Source: an uncultured Bacteroidota bacterium | GTDB lineage: Bacteria > Bacteroidota > Bacteroidia > NS11-12g > UBA9320 | Length of the DNA stretch: 6,107 nt | NCBI GenBank assembly: GCA_913056425.1 | Contig: CAJXLR010000113.1 | Span: 1 to 6,107 of the forward strand | Reading direction: 5' to 3' | Part shown: in pieces, positions 1 to 5,546 of the stretch | How positions within the stretch are numbered: position 1 is the first letter of the stretch | Layout: every line of letters starts with the position of its first letter | Program-made: the position numbers and the translations under genes | Notes under the pieces: model-generated | What the model was told of the DNA's origin: nothing | Database searches by the model: none | Seen by the model: the letters and a program-made list of their open reading frames with translations, nothing else

Positions 1-60
1 GTAAAACCTGCTAAACCGGGATTTACAGTTGAAGCGAAACGTCCAGAACATGGTGGTTGA
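1..60 (+). CDS. C-terminal end of an unidentified protein (5' end outside window)
   Basis: Frame 1 is open from the first base to a TGA at 58-60, giving 19 residues that end in KRPEHGG. The other two forward frames hit stops within the first dozen bases. The tail is rich in Lys, Pro and Gly (it begins VKPAKPG), which resembles a flexible C-terminal extension more than a folded domain. I do not recognise the protein and assign no function. It lies 101 bp upstream of rpsT on the same strand. rpsT has its own promoter, so the two genes need not be co-transcribed. The open frame is short and could be chance, but stop position and codon use are compatible with a real gene end. Confidence 0.55.
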   Translation, partial: VKPAKPGFTVEAKRPEHGG

Positions 61-111
61 CAAGATTTTTTTAAGAAAAATGAGCTGCAATTATTTTTTT
101 ACTAAATCTGT

Positions 112-141
112 TTTAGGTTTTAATTAATAATTCTACCTTTG
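112..141 (+). promoter_or_regulatory. Bacteroidota-type promoter of rpsT
   Basis: TACCTTTG at 134-141 matches the TAnnTTTG -7 consensus of the Bacteroidota primary sigma factor exactly. TTTA at 112-115, 18 bp upstream, is a one-mismatch version of the TTTG -33 element. The box ends 20 bp before the rpsT ATG, so the inferred leader is only about 15 nt, A-rich, with AGGA abutting the start codon too closely to be a normal Shine-Dalgarno site. Box and spacing are seen directly; activity is inferred. Confidence 0.7.
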
Positions 142-161
142 CAATCCTTAAAAAAGTAGGA

Positions 162-413
162 ATGGCAAACCACAAGAGTGCATTAAAGAGAATCAGAAGC
201 AACGAGGCTAAAAACGCTAGAAACCGTTATCAGCATAAAACAACTCGTACTTGGATTAAAAAAGTACGTAATGCTACGGACAAGAAAGAAGCTGAAGGTC
301 TATTGAAAGAGACATTCTCAATGATGGACAAACTGGCGAAAAACAATATCATTCACAAAAACAAGGTAGCTAACCTAAAGAGTAGCTTGACTAAGCATGT
401 GAATTCGCTATAA
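162..413 (+). CDS. rpsT: 30S ribosomal protein S20 (bS20)
   Basis: This 83-residue, strongly basic protein matches bS20 in length (family about 83-90 residues) and in signature. The N-terminus MANHKSALKRIRSNEAKNAR is the typical bS20 opening, in which A/N-x-KSA-x-KR-x-R is conserved. The C-terminal part (about residues 50-80, with KNNIIHKNKVANLKS) matches the conserved helix with its I-H-x-N-x-A pattern. bS20 is a primary 16S rRNA binding protein that folds as a three-helix bundle at the bottom of the 30S body and helps early assembly. The gene has its own promoter (TACCTTTG at 134-141) and is followed 25 nt after its stop by a strong intrinsic terminator, so it is probably transcribed largely on its own. 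Start and stop are unambiguous. No anomalies are seen. Confidence 0.97.
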   Translation: MANHKSALKRIRSNEAKNARNRYQHKTTRTWIKKVRNATDKKEAEGLLKETFSMMDKLAKNNIIHKNKVANLKSSLTKHVNSL

Positions 414-438
414 GAACGAAACTTAGATTAAACATTAT

Positions 439-473
439 AAAGGGCTTTCGACATTGTCGGGAGCTTTTTTTTT
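439..473 (+). terminator. Rho-independent terminator after rpsT
   Basis: The left arm 439-452 (AAAGGGCTTTCGAC) pairs along its whole length with 456-469 (GTCGGGAGCTTTTT) across a three-base loop ATT at 453-455. This gives 14 bp including four G-T wobbles. The right arm runs into nine consecutive Ts (465-473). Stem plus T-run is a textbook intrinsic terminator for rpsT. Unusually, the T-run ends three bases before the radC ATG, so the hairpin occupies what would be the radC leader. Confidence 0.88.
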
Positions 474-476
474 GCC

Positions 477-1163
477 ATGAACCAACCAACCATTAAACAA
501 TTCGAGGAATTGGAGCGTCCGCGTGAGAAGTTCCAGATGCACGGGAAAGAAAGTCTATCCAACACCGAGCTAATCGGTCTACTTCTCGGAACAGGAGGAA
601 AAAACAAAACTGCCATTGATCTAGCCAAAGATCTTTTAAGTAGGAATGGAAACAGTCTTCAGCGCTTAGCCCAGAGTAATGTGCACGATATGTGTCAGAC
701 TCCCGGCATTGGACAAGCCAAAGCCTTACATATACTTGCAGCTATTGAGCTGGGTGGGCGATTAAAATCCGAATCGATACACAAGCGCAGAAAGATTACT
801 TCTTCGAATGATGCCTTTATGCTTATTGAGCATAAGCTATCGTCCAAAAATCACGAAGAGTTCTGGATTATAACACTCAACCGAGCCAATCACTTCATCC
901 GACAACATTGCATCAGTCGAGGTGGATTTAGCCAAACCGTAGTGGATCCAAAACTTGTATTCCGGTGTGCGTTGGAAGATAAAGCAAGTGCTTTAATTCT
1001 ATGCCACAATCACCCAAGTGGAAACATGAAACCTAGTCAGTCAGACAGACAATTAACCCAACGACTTACAGACGCCGGCAAGCTCCTAGAAATTCAAATT
1101 TTAGACCATTTGATAATTGGTCAGAACACCTATTTGAGTTTTGCGGACGAGGCAATGCTTTAA
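477..1163 (+). CDS. radC: RadC family protein (UPF0758, JAB/MPN domain)
   Basis: The product has 228 residues, the usual RadC length. Residues about 14-40 hold the conserved N-terminal region (RPREK, then SLSNTELIGLLLGTG). Residues about 66-96 form a helix-hairpin-helix-like segment (TPGIGQAKA). Residues about 105-228 are the JAB1/MPN/Mov34 metalloenzyme-like domain. Its JAMM motif is intact: H177-N-H179-P-S-G, then P186-S and D190, with a candidate glutamate at E127/E128, followed by the family's LDHLIIG at 209-215. The fold predicts zinc binding, but the biochemical role is unsettled: the old DNA-repair assignment came from an E. coli allele later traced to another gene, recG. The ATG at 477 is preferred because the next Met (residue 21) would remove RPREK; upstream the frame meets TAA at 438-440. 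No TAnnTTTG box lies close upstream, so expression may rely on read-through of the rpsT terminator. Confidence 0.95.
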   Translation: MNQPTIKQFEELERPREKFQMHGKESLSNTELIGLLLGTGGKNKTAIDLAKDLLSRNGNSLQRLAQSNVHDMCQTPGIGQAKALHILAAIELGGRLKSESIHKRRKITSSNDAFMLIEHKLSSKNHEEFWIITLNRANHFIRQHCISRGGFSQTVVDPKLVFRCALEDKASALILCHNHPSGNMKPSQSDRQLTQRLTDAGKLLEIQILDHLIIGQNTYLSFADEAML

Positions 1164-1187
1164 AACATCCTATTGGCTTTAACTTTA
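1159..1187 (+). promoter_or_regulatory. Possible weak promoter for the glycosyltransferase gene
   Basis: TAACTTTA at 1180-1187 differs from TAnnTTTG only in the last base. TTTA at 1159-1162 lies 17 bp upstream as a one-mismatch -33 element, overlapping the radC stop. If used, transcription would begin around 1190-1194, almost on the GTG at 1192, which would favour translation from the ATG at 1207. Two mismatches make this tentative; the gene could instead be read through from radC. Confidence 0.35.
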
Positions 1188-1191
1188 CGGC

Positions 1192-2685
1192 GTGAAGAAG
1201 GCAATCATGCAAATACTAAGATCGAAAAGGCAAGCGCTATTTTGGGTCTACTTAATGTATACAATCAGCCATCTCGCATTTATCACACTTCCGCCTAAAG
1301 GCACCCATTTATGGCGCCAATGTAACACCTCTGCTGTATCAAGAAATTTTTATGAAGAGGATATGAATATCCTCAAACCAAGAGTTGACCGGCGAAGAAA
1401 CACAACAGGAATTACAGGAATGCAGTTTCCTTCGTTTGAGTATACGGTTGCGTTTTTTTCAAAACTTGTGGGGCAGCATCAGCATTGGTTCAATCGGCTT
1501 GTTGCTTTTCTATTTTTTGGCATGGGCATATGGTACTTCTATCATTGGGTTAGACTTTTAGCAAATGATGCTACTGCATTTTGGGCTTCGTGGGGTTTTA
1601 TTTGGTCGCCCAGCCTTTATTATCACAGTATCAGCGCATTACCAGACATCCTCGCACTTACCGCTTCTGTTGCTGCCTTGTACTATTTCTATAGCCTGAT
1701 TCAACAATTCAACCGAACAACGCTTATTGCATTGTGCTTCTTCATTGCCCTGGCCGGTTTAACTAAAATTCAGTATCTGTTGGTTGGAACACCAATGCTT
1801 GTTATCACAATTTCTAAAGTCCTTAAAGGCGATTGGAAACCTCGTGAAACCCTTTCTATAATGCTAGCCGGAGCTCTGCCAATCGCTCTAACGCTATGGT
1901 GGTACACCTATGCACTCAAACTACGAGCAAACTCAGGTTTAGAAGATTTTGGATTGGAGGTTCGCTACGTTACCGACTTCAAAGAAGCACTTATCATTCT
2001 GAAGGAAAACTTACTGGAAATATTTCCTGAGCTCGTTGTTGGGTACGCAGCGCTCATTGGATTTATCTACTTTGTACTTACATCAAAATCAATTCGTCGA
2101 CCATTCAAAGAAACCATACTACCTTATAGCGTATGGTTGATTCTAATGCTCGTTTACCACCTGTTGGAACTGCAACAAATGAAAGATCATGTGTATTACA
2201 TGTATCCTTACTTCCCGCTTGTCCTATTAGTAACAGCCATTGGTCTAGATAGGTTGGCAAAACGCAAATCAACATGGTTGTATGTATTCATTCTATTAAT
2301 GCCGATTGCAGCATTTTTCAGAGTCTTCCACCATTGGACAAATACCCCACCCGAACAGTATGCGGGTTTGTATGAAATAGATAATTACGAGTTTAGATCC
2401 ATCATCCCCCCAAATGCCTTAACCATCGTTGGCCCTGATCAATCGGGGTGTGTATACCATTATTTTACACATTCCAAAGGATTCACGTTTGAAGATCAAA
2501 ACCAATTGATTGCTTGTCCAGACGAGCGACTTCGCCTGAAAACATACATTGATGAAGGCGCCGAATATTTCATACTTGGAAATGACGAAGAAGTTTTCCC
2601 AGAGGTTCGCGTGTTTCTAGATGAGGTGGTCTTTGATGAACATGGAATTCGCGTATACAAAATCAAAACAAACAAAACCGACTAG
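1192..2685 (+). CDS. Multi-pass membrane glycosyltransferase, GT-C / PMT_2 (GT39/ArnT)-like
   Basis: The 497-residue product has many hydrophobic segments (about residues 15-33, 101-119, 128-168, 177-208, 222-241, 280-296, 310-325, 335-352, 361-376) and a soluble C-terminal part from about 385. This is the layout of GT-C enzymes, which move sugars from polyprenyl-phosphate donors on the periplasmic side. Family-like motifs include HLWRQCNT (39-46) after the first helix, PRVD (63-66) and GMQFPSFEY (76-84) in the first outer loop, SPSLYYHSISALPDILAL (139-156), and HVYYMYPYFP (333-342), which resembles an H-x-YY motif of these proteins. From memory, relatives usually read WRQAD; here the position is N45. 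Substrate is unknown, and the neighbours do not form a glycan cluster. The longest frame starts at GTG 1192; ATG 1207 (residue 6) is a good alternative. The gap to radC is 28 nt. Fold assignment is fairly secure, exact family less so. Confidence 0.72.
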   Translation: MKKAIMQILRSKRQALFWVYLMYTISHLAFITLPPKGTHLWRQCNTSAVSRNFYEEDMNILKPRVDRRRNTTGITGMQFPSFEYTVAFFSKLVGQHQHWFNRLVAFLFFGMGIWYFYHWVRLLANDATAFWASWGFIWSPSLYYHSISALPDILALTASVAALYYFYSLIQQFNRTTLIALCFFIALAGLTKIQYLLVGTPMLVITISKVLKGDWKPRETLSIMLAGALPIALTLWWYTYALKLRANSGLEDFGLEVRYVTDFKEALIILKENLLEIFPELVVGYAALIGFIYFVLTSKSIRRPFKETILPYSVWLILMLVYHLLELQQMKDHVYYMYPYFPLVLLVTAIGLDRLAKRKSTWLYVFILLMPIAAFFRVFHHWTNTPPEQYAGLYEIDNYEFRSIIPPNALTIVGPDQSGCVYHYFTHSKGFTFEDQNQLIACPDERLRLKTYIDEGAEYFILGNDEEVFPEVRVFLDEVVFDEHGIRVYKIKTNKTD

Positions 2686-2705
2686 ATCCGGTTGTCAATT
2701 GAGAC

Positions 2706-2735
2706 TTTGAATCTCCGTGGAAGCGAATAGATTTG
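2706..2735 (+). promoter_or_regulatory. Near-consensus Bacteroidota promoter for the DUF4340-symporter operon
   Basis: TTTG at 2706-2709 and TAGATTTG at 2728-2735 match the -33 (TTTG) and -7 (TAnnTTTG) elements without mismatch, with an 18-bp spacer. The -7 box ends 16 bp before the ATG at 2752, predicting a leader of roughly 10-13 nt. This is the best promoter match in the window. It lies in the 66-bp gap after the glycosyltransferase, so the two downstream genes should form an independent transcription unit. Confidence 0.78.
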
Positions 2736-2751
2736 CCCTAAATACATTGGA

Positions 2752-3783
2752 ATGAGACCAAGATCATATTTATTCATACTCATAGCCCTAATTTTACTCG
2801 GTGTTGGCCTTTTTGTTTTGCGGAGTAAGAACCAACAAGCAGCCAACCAAAATGTATTGCCAAGCTTTGCCATTGAAAATCCGGATGATGTAACACTCAT
2901 CTTCATGACCAATCAAGCAGGGGACAAGCAGATCTACCTAAAAAAACAATCTGATGGTACCTGGACCGTTAACGACTCGTTTGTAGCCTCACAATCTAAG
3001 GTTCGCTTCCTATTGGAAGAAACGATGTCGAATCTTCACACGGATGGCCCTGCCCCGAAAGCCGCTTTTGACAATATCATCAGCTACATGTCGATTAACG
3101 GGATTAAAGTGGAAGCGTATACTGGTGGAGACCAACCGGAGATGGTGTATATCATCGGCAATACCACGCCCAATCAACTTGGCACATACTACAAGAAACC
3201 TGGAGACGAAACTCCATATATTGTTGACCTACAAGGCTTTAATGGATTTCTAAATGTTCGATATGAACTTGAGGAAGACCGTTGGATAAGTCGAACTGTA
3301 TTTAGTAGTATAAAAGAGCAAATAGACAGTGTCTCTGTGGAATATCCGGAGGCCAGTCGGAGTTTTAAAATGATTCAACCGGAAAGCGGAACGTTTGTTA
3401 CTGCCTCTGAAATCATCAAGGAAAACAATAAGAACACCGGCGCCATTCGGTCGTACTTCACCCTCTTCGAAAAACTCAACTTTGAAACATTTGTCTTTAC
3501 AGAAAGTGATTCACTGTACAATGCACTAACCACAGCTCAACCTTTCTGCACCATTACCGTGAACAGCAAGAATCGAGGTAAAGATGAATTAAAGTTTTTC
3601 AAGAAAGATGCGTACGAAAAGATGCACGGCCTATACGATGAAAATGGTAATCCTCTAGTTAACGACCCGAGCCGATATTACGCACTTTACAACAAGCTAA
3701 ATCGGGTGCTGATCGTTCAAGACTATACCTTTGGCAAGGTCATGAAAGAAGCCAAAGACTTCACAAATCGAATTGAGATGTAA
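2752..3783 (+). CDS. Membrane-anchored DUF4340 domain protein, function unknown
   Basis: The 343-residue product has an N-terminal basic stretch (MRPR) and one hydrophobic segment (about residues 6-23) followed by RSK, then no further membrane segment. The rest is hydrophilic and is predicted to be periplasmic. There is no lipobox cysteine, so the segment is more likely a signal anchor than a lipoprotein signal. The body resembles Bacteroidota DUF4340 proteins: FAIENPDDVTLI (39-50), DGTWTVND (68-75), GTYYKKPGDETPYIVDLQGFNG region (144-165), DRWISRTVF (176-184), and near the end the IVQDYTFGKV pattern (321-330). No catalytic motif is visible, and the role of the family is not established. The ATG follows a near-perfect promoter, and the stop overlaps the symporter start (TAATG), implying translational coupling. 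Family call is by pattern recognition. Confidence 0.78.
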   Translation: MRPRSYLFILIALILLGVGLFVLRSKNQQAANQNVLPSFAIENPDDVTLIFMTNQAGDKQIYLKKQSDGTWTVNDSFVASQSKVRFLLEETMSNLHTDGPAPKAAFDNIISYMSINGIKVEAYTGGDQPEMVYIIGNTTPNQLGTYYKKPGDETPYIVDLQGFNGFLNVRYELEEDRWISRTVFSSIKEQIDSVSVEYPEASRSFKMIQPESGTFVTASEIIKENNKNTGAIRSYFTLFEKLNFETFVFTESDSLYNALTTAQPFCTITVNSKNRGKDELKFFKKDAYEKMHGLYDENGNPLVNDPSRYYALYNKLNRVLIVQDYTFGKVMKEAKDFTNRIEM

Positions 3784-5486
3784 TGCATTGGATTGACTGG
3801 TGTGTACTCTTTGGAACCCTAATTTTTATCACCGCTTATGGCGTGTATAAGTCACGTGGTTCAAAAGACGAAGATTCCTATTTAGCATCAGGACATCAAA
3901 CACCATGGTGGGCAATTGGGCTATCGATAATGGCCACCCAAGCAAGTGCCATCACCTTTTTATCTACTCCGGGACTAGGCTATTCGTCAGGACTTGAATT
4001 TGCCCAGTTCTATTTCGGGCTTCCGATTGCGATGATCATTATCGCCTTCGGTTTCGTTCCGCTTTATCACAAACTGAAGGTTTATACTGCCTATGAGTTT
4101 CTTGAAAATCGATTCAACTTGCAGACGCGATTGCTTACAGCGCTATTATTCTTGATTCAACGTGGACTTGCCGCAGGAATAACAATTTACGCTCCGTCGA
4201 TTATCTTGAGTCAAATGCTTGGCTTTCCGTTGCATTGGAACATTCTAACCATTGGAATATTAGTAATCATCTACACCGTTTCAGGCGGCACCAACGCAGT
4301 TACGCAAACTCACAAGCAGCAAATGGCTATAATATTCCTTGGGTTGTTTATCGCTTTTGGACTGTTATTCAGCCGGTTAAAATCCTCCTTAACAACAGGT
4401 GAGATAATGGAAATTGCCTCTGTAGGCGATCGTTTGCAAGCAGTTGATTGGAATTTCAACATCAAAGAGAAATACAACATTTGGTCGGGATTAATCGCCG
4501 GCACTTTCTTGATGTTGTCCTACTTTGGCACCGACCAAAGTCAGGTCCAGAGATACCTTTCCGGTAAGTCCATCAAAGAAATTCGAACCGGCTTGTACTT
4601 CAATGCTGTTTTGAAGATTCCAATGCAATTCTTCATTCTGTTTACGGGGGTTTTAGTTTTTGTTTATTACCAAGTGAATCAACCCCCAACCCACTTTGAC
4701 CATCTGGCGGTTGAATATGTAGAGCAGAGTGAATATGCAGAGGAATTCGAACAATTACAGCTTAAAAAGACTGCGTTGAATGACGAACGCACCGATTTGA
4801 TACAGAATGATTTCGAGTTATACGCTTCGCACAAAGAAGAATTAGAAGCAAAGCGGTTAACCATAAATCAAGAAATTGATGAGTTAATTTCAAAATCCGG
4901 ATATGCGGCGCCTGTTGAGAAGGAGTCGGATTTTGTTTTCATTCACTTTGTACTCAATTTTCTTCCTGTTGGACTAATAGGTTTACTGATGGCTGTAATT
5001 TTTTCAGCTGCAATGAGTTCAACTGCGGCTGAGCTAAACGCACTGGGGACTACCAGTTTTGTGGACTTCTATAAAAGATTACTGCCACAAGAACGTCAAA
5101 AGAATAGTGTGCTAGTTTCGAAATGGCTCACAGCGTTTTGGGGAATTGTCGCGATTTCATTTGCCCTAGTTGCTCAGTTTTTAGACAGCCTTGTGGAAGC
5201 GGTTAACATCCTTGGCTCACTTTTCTATGGGACGGTGCTAGGCGTCTTTTTGGTGGCCTTTTATTTCAAACGAATCAAAGGCAAATCCGTATTCTTTGCG
5301 GCAATCGCCTCTGAAATTATCGTACTGATTCTATTTTTCTTCGATGCTCAGTTAAGTGAAATTTTGGCAATCGATTTACAAATTGGCTACCTATGGCACA
5401 ATTTGCTTGGGGCAGCATTTGTTATCGCATTCGCTCATTTAATTCAAGGGATTCGAGGGAAAACTGAACTTCTACCATCCACCTAA
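3783..5486 (+). CDS. Sodium:solute symporter (SSS/SLC5 family)
   Basis: The 567-residue, multi-pass (about 13 helices) inner-membrane protein should couple solute uptake to a Na+ gradient. SSS hallmarks are ATQASAITFLSTPG (51-64) in the second helix, YTAYEFLENRF (101-111) after the third, SGGTNAVTQTHKQQ (167-180), SYFGTDQSQVQRYLSGKS (246-263), and FSAAMSSTAAELNAL (407-421), where the serine/threonine cluster corresponds to the Na2-site region of PutP/vSGLT. Between the helices at about 274-297 and 386-407 lies a charged insert of about 80 residues (305-382) with coiled-coil-like character (about 316-370), predicted to face the periplasm. Related Bacteroidota symporters carry an insert at this place. 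Substrate cannot be told from sequence; sugars, sialic acid, amino acids and others are all handled by this family. Start ATG overlaps the upstream TAA by one base, so expression is probably coupled to the DUF4340 gene. Confidence 0.92.
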   Translation: MHWIDWCVLFGTLIFITAYGVYKSRGSKDEDSYLASGHQTPWWAIGLSIMATQASAITFLSTPGLGYSSGLEFAQFYFGLPIAMIIIAFGFVPLYHKLKVYTAYEFLENRFNLQTRLLTALLFLIQRGLAAGITIYAPSIILSQMLGFPLHWNILTIGILVIIYTVSGGTNAVTQTHKQQMAIIFLGLFIAFGLLFSRLKSSLTTGEIMEIASVGDRLQAVDWNFNIKEKYNIWSGLIAGTFLMLSYFGTDQSQVQRYLSGKSIKEIRTGLYFNAVLKIPMQFFILFTGVLVFVYYQVNQPPTHFDHLAVEYVEQSEYAEEFEQLQLKKTALNDERTDLIQNDFELYASHKEELEAKRLTINQEIDELISKSGYAAPVEKESDFVFIHFVLNFLPVGLIGLLMAVIFSAAMSSTAAELNALGTTSFVDFYKRLLPQERQKNSVLVSKWLTAFWGIVAISFALVAQFLDSLVEAVNILGSLFYGTVLGVFLVAFYFKRIKGKSVFFAAIASEIIVLILFFFDAQLSEILAIDLQIGYLWHNLLGAAFVIAFAHLIQGIRGKTELLPST

Positions 5487-5488
5487 AC

Positions 5489-5502
5489 CTGCATTTCTGC
5501 AG
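5489..5502 (+). repeat. Short inverted repeat after the symporter gene
   Basis: CTGCA (5489-5493) and TGCAG (5498-5502) form a perfect 5-bp stem around TTTC, two bases after the symporter stop. The following sequence (TCATTTTAG) has only a four-T run, so as a terminator it is weak. It lies where the -33 region of the downstream TAACTTTG box would be, so it could equally be an operator or chance. Only the repeat itself is certain. Confidence 0.35.
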
Positions 5503-5511
5503 TCATTTTAG

Positions 5512-5519
5512 TAACTTTG
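5512..5519 (+). promoter_or_regulatory. Promoter -7 box of the secreted Asp-box protein gene
   Basis: TAACTTTG matches TAnnTTTG exactly and ends 27 bp before the ATG at 5547, similar to the other promoters in the window. No TTTG lies at the expected 17-20 bp upstream (the region reads CCTGCAT), so the -33 half is poor. The promoter is either weak or helped by another factor. Confidence 0.55.
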
Positions 5520-5546
5520 GTAGGTTTAACTACACTACTCTGTTGA

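Noticed and set aside
77..100. A-run (76-80) and T-run (94-100) after the first stop as a possible terminator
   Set aside because: The only pairing is about six A-T pairs around an unpaired 11-base loop, too weak to call in such AT-rich DNA.
102..116. CTAAA-TCTGT-TTTAG inverted repeat over the rpsT -33 region, as an operator or autoregulatory element
   Set aside because: Only five A/T-rich pairs, easily expected by chance here, and upstream of the inferred transcript, so it could not be an mRNA target for bS20.
428..628. Minus-strand open frame of 66 codons over the start of radC
   Set aside because: It lies opposite the conserved N-terminus of radC and the rpsT terminator, has no recognisable motif and no promoter; a shadow frame.
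2676..2693. AACCG / CGGTT inverted repeat around the glycosyltransferase stop as a terminator
   Set aside because: Five base pairs with an eight-base loop and no T-run afterwards.
2682..2912. Minus-strand open frame of 76 codons across the DUF4340 promoter
   Set aside because: It overlaps the near-consensus + strand promoter and the DUF4340 membrane anchor in antisense. The composition looks like a reverse reading of a hydrophobic helix.
4735..4885. Symporter insert as a fused foreign domain or frameshift
   Set aside because: The frame is continuous, base composition matches its surroundings, and I recall similar inserts in other Bacteroidota symporters, so it is more likely a subfamily feature than a recent fusion.
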